This document shows positions 1 to 7,365 of a stretch of DNA of 64,000 bases, one piece after another; positions within the stretch are counted from its first letter, which is position 1; each line of letters opens with the position of its first letter. A program made the translations under genes and the position numbers. The notes under the pieces are model-generated. The model was given only the letters and a program-made list of their open reading frames with translations. It made no database searches and was not told where the DNA came from. Source of the stretch: an uncultured Eubacteriales bacterium (lineage in GTDB: Bacteria > Bacillota > Clostridia > Oscillospirales > Acutalibacteraceae); the NCBI GenBank assembly GCA_905198155.1, contig CAJKBQ010000015.1, positions 1 through 64,000 on the forward strand. The letters are read 5' to 3'.

Positions 1-116
1 GACCGCGATTTGGCTTCGCCAACCAAGCCCGACTTTGGGCTGGGGCGGAGCTTTTCGCTTTTTGTATGGTAATTATCAGCGTTATTTCTTTAACGGTTGA
101 TATCATGCGAGCAAAT

Positions 117-219
117 AAAAAAAACTAAACCGCCCGGCCCACCAAGCTAAAGCGGTATAGTTTTTTACTCATTTAGCGAGGGGGCACCGTCGTGTAACGG
201 ATGCACGCTCGTCATTTCT
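117..219 (-). ncRNA. Possible small RNA or very short mRNA (about 103 nt)
   Basis: A consensus promoter reading leftward starts near 219. Transcription would end at a hairpin whose arms are 122-133 and 152-163, followed on this strand by the U-run from the A-run at 117-124. No protein gene fits; the only frame is a 16-codon one starting at once after the promoter with no ribosome site. The hairpin also has a T-run on the plus strand at 161-166, so it may act in both directions. I do not recognise the RNA as 6S, tmRNA or RNase P. Positions 1-116 hold a few short hairpins and no gene that I can see. Confidence 0.45.
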
Positions 220-225
220 GTTTCT

Positions 226-254
226 ATTATACCGCACTCCTGCGGATTTGTCAA
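226..254 (-). promoter_or_regulatory. Consensus sigma-A promoter for the small RNA
   Basis: On the minus strand there is a perfect TTGACA (249-254) and a perfect TATAAT (226-231) with a 17-base spacer. It is one of the strongest promoters in the window and points away from hsp20, into the 117-219 unit. Confidence 0.75.
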
Positions 255-296
255 GCCGGGACGGGAAAAATTTTTCCCCGCCCCGGCTTGTGTGAA

Positions 297-752
297 TTAT
301 TCGATGGTCAGCGTCCGGGACTCCGGAACGGTCTCTTTGCGTTTCGGCAGCGTCAATTTCAGCACACCGTTTTCGTATTTGGCCGTGATCGCGTCCTGAT
401 CGACCATCGACACGTCGAACGTGCGCTGGTACGCGCCGTACGAACGTTCGCAGCGGACGTACTGGCCTTTCTTGTCCTTGTCCTCGTGGTCGGAGTGGCG
501 CTCCGCAGTGATCGTCAGCACGTCGTTTTTCACGTCGAGCTTGATGTCCTCTTTGCGGAAGCCCGGCAGATCGGACTCCAACTCATACGCATTGCCGGTG
601 TCTTTGATGTCGGTTTTGAACTCGGCCAGCGCGTCGGCGTTCCAGAAGCTGCTCTGGTCGCCCCAAAAGGCTTTTTCGAGGTCCGCCAACTCGCGGAACG
701 GATTGTAGGTGGACATATTGCCATTCTTGCGGTAAGGTCTCATTTCAAACAT
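297..752 (-). CDS. hsp20: Small heat-shock protein, Hsp20 family
   Basis: A cytoplasmic ATP-independent holdase chaperone of about 151 residues, normal for the family. The alpha-crystallin domain spans roughly residues 40-150: the ELESDLPGFRKEDIKLDV stretch opens it and the ENGVLKLTLPK motif closes it. The N-terminus (MFEMRPYRKN) resembles clostridial Hsp18. A longer reading from 761 would put AAAGGAA directly against the ATG, so the ATG at 752 (spacing about 9) is preferred. A CIRCE operator lies 145 bp upstream, so HrcA repression is likely. A TATAAT on this strand at 840-845 could be the -10 element. The gene is monocistronic. Confidence 0.93.
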   Translation of the reverse strand: MFEMRPYRKNGNMSTYNPFRELADLEKAFWGDQSSFWNADALAEFKTDIKDTGNAYELESDLPGFRKEDIKLDVKNDVLTITAERHSDHEDKDKKGQYVRCERSYGAYQRTFDVSMVDQDAITAKYENGVLKLTLPKRKETVPESRTLTIE

Positions 753-895
753 AAAAAACATTTCCTTTCTTTGGATCGTTTCGGGATCGTTTCATTTTTT
801 CGATGCGGTAAAAAGATCTTTTTTCTTTTTACAATGCATATTATAGACCCGGATTATGAAAAAGAAAGGGTTTTTCCGTGAAGAAACCGTTAATT

Positions 896-922
896 TTAGC
901 ACTATACGCGTTAGAGTGCTAA
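896..922. promoter_or_regulatory. CIRCE element (HrcA operator)
   Basis: TTAGCACTA (896-904), nine bases, then GAGTGCTAA (914-922). This matches the CIRCE inverted repeat at 17 of 18 positions. It sits upstream of hsp20 and beyond the 3' end of the sugar isomerase, so hsp20 is the likely target. Its position upstream of the apparent -10 is slightly unusual, since CIRCE often lies between promoter and start codon. Confidence 0.88.
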
Positions 923-935
923 AATTCCTTGATAT

Positions 936-1697
936 TTACATTTTCGGTCCGTACAATTCCCGCGCAATCCGTAGGCTTTCTTCCGGATCCAGCAGCGGAC
1001 CGTATTCCAGCCCGCACGCGCCGGTGTATCCGGCTTTGTCCACCGCGTCAAAAATCACGCGGTAGTCGTTTTCGCCGAATTGCAGCTCGTGGCGGCCGGG
1101 ATGGCCGGCGCTGTGCAGGTGCGCGATGCAGTCCAGATTTTGGGTAATGTTCGGGATGATATTGCCTTCCATAATCTGCTGATGGTAAATATCGTACACC
1201 ACTTTCACCAGCGGGTGATCCACCTCGCGGATGATGTCAAACCCTTCCACTGCCGACCACAGGTAATAGCCCGGATGGTTGAACAGCGTGTTCAGCGGCT
1301 CAATCATGATCGTGACGCCGCTTTCCTCCAGAATCGGGCGCGCATCCCGCAGCGCGGCGACGATGCTTTCGTGCTGCGCGGCACGCGGCGCGCCGGTATC
1401 CGGCCCGACCTGTGTAATCAGCCGTTTCACGCCCAGCCGCTGCGCAAACGCGCAGCTTTCGCGCAGCCCGTCCAGCCACTGCGTCCGCAGCGCCGGGTCG
1501 GTCATGCGGAATTCCGTGGTGCAGATACTCAGCAGCTCCACGCCGGTTTCGGCGCAGGCACGCTTCGTCGCGTCCACATCGATGGATTTCCAGCTGTAGG
1601 TTTCGGCCGCATCGTAACCGAGGGCGGCAACGCGCCGGATAGCCGCATCAAATGGGATTTTCTTGAAAAAGCAGGGGATCGGGACACAAAGTCTCAT
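936..1697 (-). CDS. Hydroxypyruvate isomerase-like TIM-barrel protein
   Basis: A 253-residue AP-endonuclease-2-fold (xylose isomerase-like TIM barrel) protein close to the Hyi family. Visible signatures are IEPLN near residue 145, YDIYHQQIMEGN, and HSAGHPGRHE near the C-terminus, which supply the metal-binding Glu, Asp and His residues. Such enzymes isomerise small keto/aldo acids or sugars; the true substrate is unknown here. AAGGAGG eight bases before the ATG at 1697 decides the start. The next gene upstream on this strand is a Gfo/Idh/MocA dehydrogenase and the two probably form one operon, with a 103 bp gap holding a parS-like palindrome. Confidence 0.82.
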   Translation of the reverse strand: MRLCVPIPCFFKKIPFDAAIRRVAALGYDAAETYSWKSIDVDATKRACAETGVELLSICTTEFRMTDPALRTQWLDGLRESCAFAQRLGVKRLITQVGPDTGAPRAAQHESIVAALRDARPILEESGVTIMIEPLNTLFNHPGYYLWSAVEGFDIIREVDHPLVKVVYDIYHQQIMEGNIIPNITQNLDCIAHLHSAGHPGRHELQFGENDYRVIFDAVDKAGYTGACGLEYGPLLDPEESLRIARELYGPKM

Positions 1698-1761
1698 AGA
1701 AAATTCCTCCTTATTCAATGAGGCGGCCGCTGCACGCTGCGCCGCCCCAAAGGTTCACAAT

Positions 1762-1782
1762 AAGTGTCGGTGGCCGACAGTT
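1762..1782. promoter_or_regulatory. Degenerate parS-like palindrome
   Basis: Same design as the three perfect sites near parAB: left arm AAGTGTCGGT, one base, right arm GCCGACAGTT instead of ACCGACACTT. That is 19 of 21 matches. It lies between two sugar genes about 5.5 kb from parA. The bases just before it (CACAATAAGTGT) also resemble the iteron core. Confidence 0.55.
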
Positions 1783-1800
1783 GCAAAATGATTTGGATGT

Positions 1801-2799
1801 TCAAAAATACACGACTTCGCCGGTTTCCATCGACCGGTTGGCCGCAAAGCAGAGTTTCAGCGATTTCAGCGCGTCCGCGTACGGCGACCGGATCCCGGAC
1901 GGGTCGCCCGTCTGCACCGCGCGGACAAACGCCTGATCCAGCAGCAGCGTCTGATCCACCTGGCGATCCACGTCGATGGTTTCGTGCGCCGTGCGGAAAA
2001 TCAGATTGTTGCGCAACCGGTAGTCGATCACCATGTCCGGCAGCGTGATGACCAGCCCGCAGTTCGGCCGCACCGTGGTGGAGTAGCAGCCGGAAACCAG
2101 CGTCGCCGTCACATTGTTCGGGAAGCGAATCACCGCGGTGGAGTGGTCGTCGGTATCGTATTCCGGCGACGCGTCCACGCCCGGCTGCACCATCCCGCGG
2201 CTGCTCGTCGCGTACACCGACAGCGGCTCGCCGTACAAATACCGCAGCCCGTCCGCCAGGTGGATATTCTGCTCCACCAGCTGGCCGCCGCAGGTGGATT
2301 TTTTCTGCCACCACCACACGCCCGGGATGCCGCCGACCCATGCGCCGTACACCAGCCCGCCGGGTTTGTGCCTGGGCAGCTCGGCTTTGATCTTGTCCAT
2401 CAGATCCAGGTAGCGGTCCTGGAAGCCCACCGACGTGATCAATCCGGTTTCCGCCACGCGCTGCGCGATGCGGTCGGCCTGCGCCAGATCGAGCGTCATC
2501 GGCTTTTCGACCAGGAACGGGATCCCCAGGTCAATCGCGCGCTCCTCGCTGATCGCGTGCGCCGTCGGCTCCACGCAGATCACCACCGCGTCCACGGTGT
2601 CGCGCGATTCGCGGGCATAAAATTCCGCATCGTCGCGATACATCCGCGCGCCGCCAAACTGCCGCGACGCTTCGGCGCGCCGGGCTTCCACCGGGTCGGC
2701 CACTGCAACCACCTGCACGTTATCCATCTGCGCAAACGAATGCCGATGGGCAGTTGATCGGCCGCCGCACCCGATCAATCCGATTCTGATTTTTTCCAT
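1801..2799 (-). CDS. Gfo/Idh/MocA family oxidoreductase
   Basis: An NAD(P)-dependent sugar or cyclitol dehydrogenase of 332 residues. The Rossmann fold opens with IRIGLIGCGGRS, the EKPMTLD motif (catalytic Lys) is near residue 95, and the alpha/beta substrate domain follows with HLADGLRYLYGEP as the usual His-containing helix. AGGAG about ten bases upstream supports the ATG at 2799; a longer frame to 2823 has no ribosome site. It is first in a two-gene operon with the isomerase-like gene downstream and is divergent from an AraC regulator. Substrate unknown. It is one of four such enzymes in the window. Confidence 0.88.
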   Translation of the reverse strand: MEKIRIGLIGCGGRSTAHRHSFAQMDNVQVVAVADPVEARRAEASRQFGGARMYRDDAEFYARESRDTVDAVVICVEPTAHAISEERAIDLGIPFLVEKPMTLDLAQADRIAQRVAETGLITSVGFQDRYLDLMDKIKAELPRHKPGGLVYGAWVGGIPGVWWWQKKSTCGGQLVEQNIHLADGLRYLYGEPLSVYATSSRGMVQPGVDASPEYDTDDHSTAVIRFPNNVTATLVSGCYSTTVRPNCGLVITLPDMVIDYRLRNNLIFRTAHETIDVDRQVDQTLLLDQAFVRAVQTGDPSGIRSPYADALKSLKLCFAANRSMETGEVVYF

Positions 2800-2843
2800 G
2801 TTCGTAAATCTCCTTCGATTCAAAATATTTTTTCCGTTTTGTC

Positions 2844-2872
2844 TTTACAAACACGCGTGTTGATACTATAAT
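2844..2872 (+). promoter_or_regulatory. Promoter of the AraC gene with an embedded palindrome
   Basis: TTTACA (2844-2849), a 17-base spacer and TATAAT (2867-2872). The spacer holds a perfect 12-bp palindrome AACACGCGTGTT (2850-2861), a likely operator placed where a bound protein would block polymerase. The site also lies upstream of the divergent Gfo/Idh/MocA operon and could control both sides. Confidence 0.7.
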
Positions 2873-2934
2873 TATATTGGATGCGATCCGAAAAGTCAAT
2901 CGAAGGATCTTGCGAAAGGTATAAAAATATTGCG

Positions 2935-3723
2935 ATGTTTGCAGAAATTGAAAAAAAATATCTGCGCGAGGACATGCCGCTGCCATTCGCGATGGTTGTT
3001 GCGACCGTCGGCTGGTCCCGCGAACAGGGCGCGATTCACCGCCCGGACGGATTCCCCCACCATCACTGGATTTACGTGGTCAAAGGCGCGATGAATTTTT
3101 CCATTGGCGGCCGCAACGAAACGCTGTCGGCCGGAGCAGGGATGTTTATGCGTCCCAACGTGCCGCACGCCTACACCCGCATCACCGATTCCCTGGAAAC
3201 GCGCTGGGTTACGTTTTGCGGCGGCGACGCGCTGCTCGATCATTTTGGGCTGCACGCATTCGACCGGTTTACGGTCAACGATGCGATGGCAGCATCGTTC
3301 GACGAACTGGACGCATTTTGCAACGGCAGCAGCACCATCGCGTCGCGCGCGGCGGCCGGGTATCGCTGGCTGACCGAATGGCTGGAACAGATTACCGCTG
3401 CGCAGGTCGATTTGTGTATCAAAATCCGCCAATATCTCGAAACCCACTACGCCGAGCCGCTGACGCTCGACGATGTCGCCCACGCGCTGCGCATGACGCG
3501 CTACACGCTGTGCCACTACGTCGCCGACCACCAGCCGGACACGATCATGCAGCAGCTGCGCCGCATCCGCATCGCAAAAGCCAAACAGTTTCTGCGCTAC
3601 ACCACGTTTTCCGCCGCCGAAATCGGCCGGATGTGCGGGTTCGACAGCCCCAGCTATTTTGGAAAACAATTCCGCGAAGTCACCGGCCACTCCCCCGGCG
3701 CCTGGCGGGACGCGCATACTTGA
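2935..3723 (+). CDS. AraC family transcriptional regulator
   Basis: A cytoplasmic regulator of about 262 residues with an N-terminal cupin sugar-sensing domain (GFPHHHWIYVVKGAMNFSI, then RPNVPHAY) and a C-terminal double helix-turn-helix from about residue 165. The second helix-turn-helix ends in the usual GFDSPSYFGKQFREVTGHSPG signature. The frame is open from 2881, but that codon lies at the predicted transcription start, so the ATG at 2935, preceded by GAAAGG, is preferred. Divergent from the Gfo/isomerase operon, which it probably controls. Confidence 0.88.
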   Translation: MFAEIEKKYLREDMPLPFAMVVATVGWSREQGAIHRPDGFPHHHWIYVVKGAMNFSIGGRNETLSAGAGMFMRPNVPHAYTRITDSLETRWVTFCGGDALLDHFGLHAFDRFTVNDAMAASFDELDAFCNGSSTIASRAAAGYRWLTEWLEQITAAQVDLCIKIRQYLETHYAEPLTLDDVAHALRMTRYTLCHYVADHQPDTIMQQLRRIRIAKAKQFLRYTTFSAAEIGRMCGFDSPSYFGKQFREVTGHSPGAWRDAHT

Positions 3724-3988
3724 AAAAATGCGGATTGCAGATAAATTCCGCAAATTCTGCCGCAACCGTGCCGTCGCTATCCCCTCGTGCCTTGTCTTTC
3801 CGCACGTTTAGACGCATTCAAATGCGTATCCCGTTTTTCACGCCGCTTTCACCCCGTTTTCGCTGCTTCGCGCCGAATCGATAAAAAATCCGCACAAATC
3901 ATGAAATCATCTGCGTATGTGGTTGACAAATTCCTCAAAACGTGCTATAATACAACCAACCTCAGATTTCCATCACAGGAGTACCGCC
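3724..3988. promoter_or_regulatory. Rep-gene upstream region with consensus promoter
   Basis: TTGACA (3923-3928), 17 bases, TATAAT (3946-3951): a perfect sigma-A promoter about 40 bp before the Rep start codon. The rest of this 265-bp gap shows no gene. AGGAG at 3977-3981 is the ribosome site. Confidence 0.85.
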
Positions 3989-5074
3989 ATGGACGAAAAA
4001 AAACGCCGGTCAACGGCCAAAGCCAAATCCACCGACGACGATCGCGCGGAGCACGAACCGTCGGCGCACGCGTACCTCACGGTGGCGATCGAGAGCCTGC
4101 GCGCCAAACGCAACCGCAACGAAACCGAAGATCTGATGCTCCAATTGTTGGAAACCATCACCCGTCAGGAATTCGCCAGCGAGGAAGAGCGGCTCGAAAC
4201 GCTCAAAAAGGTGAGCAGCGTCATCCCCGGGTTCTTCGTGATCCCCAACACCAAAGTTTCGTCGATGATGGTCAAGCCCGGTATGATGAACGCCGGAACC
4301 CAGGCCATCGACGTCAGCGGCCGCAATAAATCATCCAAAATCAAAGTTTCGGTCGATTTTCAGCAGGCCAACCTCGACCTCCCCGCCAATTACACGCCGT
4401 ATGACCGCGAAGTGTTCAACAGCGTCTGCACGCTGCTGGAAGCCGGAAATACCTTTATCTGGGCGGAACAGGTCTACCGGATCATGACCGGCAAAACCAA
4501 TTCCGAATACGTCAGCCCCCAGGCCGTCTCCGCTGTCACCCGCAGTCTGATGAAACAAATGCTCACGATGGTGTCGATCGATTTTTCGGAGCAAGCGAAG
4601 GTCTACCCCTCCCTGGCCGGGATGGAGGACACACGCCTGTTCGGCAATATGCTGTATATGCGCGGCGTCACGTTTTCGGTTCATGGGCAGCAGCGCACCG
4701 GATTCCAGATTTTGCAAACCCCGCCGGTGTATGAATACGCCAAAAAGCTGGGACAAATTGTCTCCGTCCCGCTGCAGGTGCTGGACACCAAATCCGTCCT
4801 GCGCAACACCGACGAAATTATCGTCATCAAGTCGTACCTGGTTCGCCGGATTGAACAGATGAAAAAAGCGAAATCTGCAACATCCAGCGTCATCCTGTAT
4901 GAAACCATCTTTGCTGAATGCCAGCTGGACATGAACTCCCAGGTGAAGCGCAATCGGACGCGCGACAACATCAAGCGCCTGCTGGACTTCTGGAAAACGC
5001 AGGACGGCTTTATCAAAGATTACAGCGAGCTTCTCAAAGGCCGCACTTACTACGGCATCTCCATCACCTATTGA
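3989..5074 (+). CDS. Tandem winged-helix replication initiator-like protein (Rep)
   Basis: A 361-residue protein with a charged, probably disordered N-terminus (residues 1-30) and two predicted winged-helix regions, about 130-230 (ending in a stretch with AVTRSLMKQMLTMVSIDF) and 270-350 (RTRDNIKRLLDFWKTQDGF). This two-domain shape is that of Rep_3-type plasmid initiators, which bind iterons and open the origin. I could not confirm the family by search. The start at 3989 follows AGGAG and a perfect promoter; a frame from 3917 would begin upstream of the promoter. An iteron array begins 17 bp after the stop and a ParAB locus follows, which supports the replication role. The iterons may also mediate autoregulation or copy control. 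Confidence 0.72.
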   Translation: MDEKKRRSTAKAKSTDDDRAEHEPSAHAYLTVAIESLRAKRNRNETEDLMLQLLETITRQEFASEEERLETLKKVSSVIPGFFVIPNTKVSSMMVKPGMMNAGTQAIDVSGRNKSSKIKVSVDFQQANLDLPANYTPYDREVFNSVCTLLEAGNTFIWAEQVYRIMTGKTNSEYVSPQAVSAVTRSLMKQMLTMVSIDFSEQAKVYPSLAGMEDTRLFGNMLYMRGVTFSVHGQQRTGFQILQTPPVYEYAKKLGQIVSVPLQVLDTKSVLRNTDEIIVIKSYLVRRIEQMKKAKSATSSVILYETIFAECQLDMNSQVKRNRTRDNIKRLLDFWKTQDGFIKDYSELLKGRTYYGISITY

Positions 5075-5091
5075 GCCGCACGGCGCGGCGC

Positions 5092-5356
5092 GACCCCCAA
5101 TAAACGTATCTTTCATCGGACGGCACAGGGGTTGGGCTGCGCCGAAAATCATCGCAATGATGCGCCGAATTGTTCCGTGCTTGTGAAATCTTTTGAAGCA
5201 TTTGCCCCGATTTGCATAGAATCTGACGCATTTCCCGCACACATTGCAACGCCGATTGTCAACGACTGCGACCCCCCATTTGTGTATTCATTTCGCAATT
5301 TTTCGCGCAGATTCGTCGGCCGTCTTTTCTGCGCCGACCCCCCACAAGTGTGGTTT
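5092..5356 (+). repeat. Three outlying iteron copies
   Basis: Copies begin at 5092 (GACCCCCAATAAACGTATC), 5270 (GACCCCCCATTTGTGTATT) and 5336 (GACCCCCCACAAGTGTGG). They share the GACCCCC head and a diverged tail with the main array. The last two are 66 bp apart, six turns of 11 bp. Confidence 0.75.
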
Positions 5357-5569
5357 GAGTTTCACATATGCGCAACTTATATTGAAATACGCAACTTTTC
5401 CCGTTTTCTCCGTTCAACACCGACAATCTCACTTTTAAGCCGAAAATATCTGCGTGTTTACGTCATGTTTTGCGTGAAATTAAAAAATATTGTATGATCT
5501 TTTGTTTATTTTTTTAAGTTTTTATGTTGTTTTTGCATGAATTTTGACCCGTTTGATTTTTCTGCATCC
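5357..5569. other. AT-rich stretch, candidate DNA-unwinding element
   Basis: Between the outlying and clustered iterons, about 5443-5550 is conspicuously AT-rich (runs such as ATTAAAAAATATTG and GTTTATTTTTTTAAG) against GC-rich surroundings. No gene is visible. An AT-rich region beside iterons is the usual place for strand opening. I see no clear TTATCCACA-type DnaA box. Confidence 0.5.
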
Positions 5570-5744
5570 GACCCCCAATAAGTGTATCGATTGATTTTGC
5601 CCGACCCCCAATAAGTGTATCGACTGACCCCCAATAAACGTATCGATCCCGAAAATCGACCCACAATAAACGTATTTTTCACCCACAATAAACGTATCGA
5701 TGACCCCCCATCTGTGTATCTTTCACCCCCAATAAACGTATCGG
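5570..5744 (+). repeat. Iteron array (seven direct repeats), probable replication origin
   Basis: Seven direct copies begin at 5570, 5603, 5626, 5658, 5680, 5702 and 5724. The consensus is a GACCCCC head followed by AATAAACGTATCGA, with AATAAGTGTATCGA in the first two and CATCTGTGTATC at 5702. Start-to-start distances are 33, 23, 32, 22, 22 and 22 bp, all close to multiples of 11, so an initiator would bind on one face of the helix. The position directly downstream of the Rep gene fits a plasmid- or chromid-type origin. Confidence 0.85.
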
Positions 5745-5812
5745 TTCCGCTGAGACCGTTCCGCCGATAAACCGCGTCCGGTCGGCATTTTTATTGATCT
5801 CACATATTTTGA

Positions 5813-5840
5813 TAAGTACTTATAAGTATTATAAGTACTT
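5813..5840. repeat. Perfect inverted repeat made of three phased 9-10-mers
   Basis: AAGTACTTATA (5814-5824), five bases, TATAAGTACTT (5830-5840). The block also reads as three direct copies of ATAAGTA(C/T)T at 9-bp steps (5813, 5822, 5831). It lies about 80 bp before the next gene and just after the iterons: either an operator for that gene or a second origin element. Confidence 0.65.
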
Positions 5841-5920
5841 GTATTCTCCCCGCCGATCGATTTGACAGATTCCCGATTTCGTAGGAGAATAGAACCATCC
5901 ACTCAGAAAGGAGGATCCCC

Positions 5921-6964
5921 ATGCGCAGCGAAACTTACACCCCCGCACAAACCACCCGCTTGTCCAATGCATTTTTGGACGAGCCGCTTCCCGCGCGCAC
6001 CAAAACCCTGGCCGCCATCGTCGCATCGTTTGCTTCGATTCCGGGCTGGGTGATTCGCAAGCCGCACATTCGCGCCGTCGCTGCGGCAGACGGTTTCGAC
6101 GCGGCTTGGGCCGCACTGCTGCACACCGGGATTCTCACATGTGTCCGGACCCGCACGCCGCAAGGGCGTTACGAATACGCCTACCGCCTCGACCGCGCGC
6201 GCGTCTGCGGCGGCGACGCATTCACCCTGATTCCGAACGAGCTGCTGCACGCTGCGCTCCCGATGAATGCGCGCTGGCTGTACATTGTCTGTGCGCAGTG
6301 GATGTCGCTGCCGTCGTTTGTATTCGACCGTGAGCGGCTCCGCCGCCGCGCAGGTTTTGGTCATGACCGTTTTCAGCATGCCTACACCGCGCTGCGCCGT
6401 GCCGGCTGGCTGAATGTGGCCCGGGTGCCCGGCTGCAAACGCCGCCGCTATACCCTCTCCCGCTGCGTCGATGACGCTTTTGTGCCGATGCTGGTTGCGG
6501 AACCGAACCGCCCGCAAACTCCGGCCGTCATCAAACAGCCGGTTCCAACGCGCCGGGCGTCATCCGACACCCGCACTGCCGTTGAATCGTACTATCAAAC
6601 CCTGCTGTTTAACGCGCCATGCACCTCGTCCACCGTCCAGAACGCCATCCGTGTTTTGACGGACACACGCTGCACCCCCCGCCCGTCTTACCGCATCGAT
6701 GCACAACAAATCCCTGGCACCCAGGTGCGCGCTGTACTTGAATCTTTAACAGCATCCCAATTATTAGAGATTTTGCAGCGTGTTGATCAAATTCCACAAA
6801 TACAGAATTTCCCAATCTATTTACTTACGGCCTGCTGCCGCGCGGCATCCGCCCCCGCCCATAAGAAGACGCCGTGCGACACAACGGCTTCTTACGATCT
6901 GGAGGCTTTTGACCGAATGACGCTTTACGGACCGTTTGGCAAGCCGCCCGATTGCCGCCTCTAA
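5921..6964 (+). CDS. Putative DNA-binding protein of the replication module
   Basis: A 347-residue protein of no family I can name with confidence. The N-terminal half looks like two winged-helix units: about residues 20-90 (PGWVIRKPHIRAVAAADGF, then AYRLDRARV) and 95-170 (FDRERLRRRAGFGHDRFQ, then LRRAGWLNVARVPGCKRRRY). The C-terminal part is less structured, with a short helical block near 240-300. AAAGGAGG six bases upstream gives a very strong start. Its place between the iterons and parAB suggests a role in initiation or copy control. It could be the true initiator, with the 3989 gene accessory, or the reverse. Confidence 0.6.
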   Translation: MRSETYTPAQTTRLSNAFLDEPLPARTKTLAAIVASFASIPGWVIRKPHIRAVAAADGFDAAWAALLHTGILTCVRTRTPQGRYEYAYRLDRARVCGGDAFTLIPNELLHAALPMNARWLYIVCAQWMSLPSFVFDRERLRRRAGFGHDRFQHAYTALRRAGWLNVARVPGCKRRRYTLSRCVDDAFVPMLVAEPNRPQTPAVIKQPVPTRRASSDTRTAVESYYQTLLFNAPCTSSTVQNAIRVLTDTRCTPRPSYRIDAQQIPGTQVRAVLESLTASQLLEILQRVDQIPQIQNFPIYLLTACCRAASAPAHKKTPCDTTASYDLEAFDRMTLYGPFGKPPDCRL

Positions 6965-6982
6965 ACCAAATTCATTTTCTTT

Positions 6983-7016
6983 CCCGGGGATCTCCAAGAT
7001 CCATCCGGGCATTTTT
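6983..7016 (+). terminator. Rho-independent terminator
   Basis: Arms CCCGGGGATCT (6983-6993) and AGATCCATCCGGG (6997-7009) with a small bulge, then ATTTTT. Eighteen bases after the stop of the 5921 gene. Confidence 0.7.
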
Positions 7017-7260
7017 GCTGTCCTTCTTTCATTCTGAACCAAAGACATTTTTCCGATTCCACACATTGTGTTCCGGAATATGTCTTTTTTTATACATTTT
7101 CCGCTCTTTTCTCTTTTATAATCCGGTTTTAATACTCTGGTTTCGTATATGCTGGTTTTTAATGTGCTTGTGTGGATATGCTGGATTTTTCATGAATATA
7201 ATAAGACTTCCCAATAAGACGAATAAAATAAGATATATCATATCAGTATTCCAAAAACAT
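7017..7260. other. AT-rich spacer before parA, no gene seen
   Basis: About 245 bp, AT-rich from 7080 onward (for example AATAAAATAAGATATATCA). No frame with a ribosome site, no hairpin with a T-run and no iteron copy. It may simply separate the origin and partition units. Confidence 0.4.
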
Positions 7261-7340
7261 AAGTGTCGGTCACCGACACTTCGTTTTTCGCAACTTTTTT
7301 GATGAATGACTTGACAAAACCATCAATTTCCGTGTACAAT
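7261..7340 (+). promoter_or_regulatory. parS site 1 and parAB promoter
   Basis: A perfect palindrome with 10-base arms AAGTGTCGGT and ACCGACACTT around one base (7261-7281), 30 bp upstream of TTGACA (7311-7316), 18 bases, TACAAT (7335-7340). ParB binding here could both mark the centromere and repress parAB. Confidence 0.8.
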
Positions 7341-7365
7341 AATATGCAGAAGGGAGCGATTTTCC

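Noticed and set aside
1..220. tRNA, tmRNA or 6S RNA at the left edge
   Set aside because: No cloverleaf, tag frame or 6S-like bubble could be drawn; only a promoter and terminator are clear.
5092..5744. CRISPR array
   Set aside because: Repeats are short, diverged and separated by 1-12 bases in the cluster, with no unique spacers and no cas genes; they are iterons.
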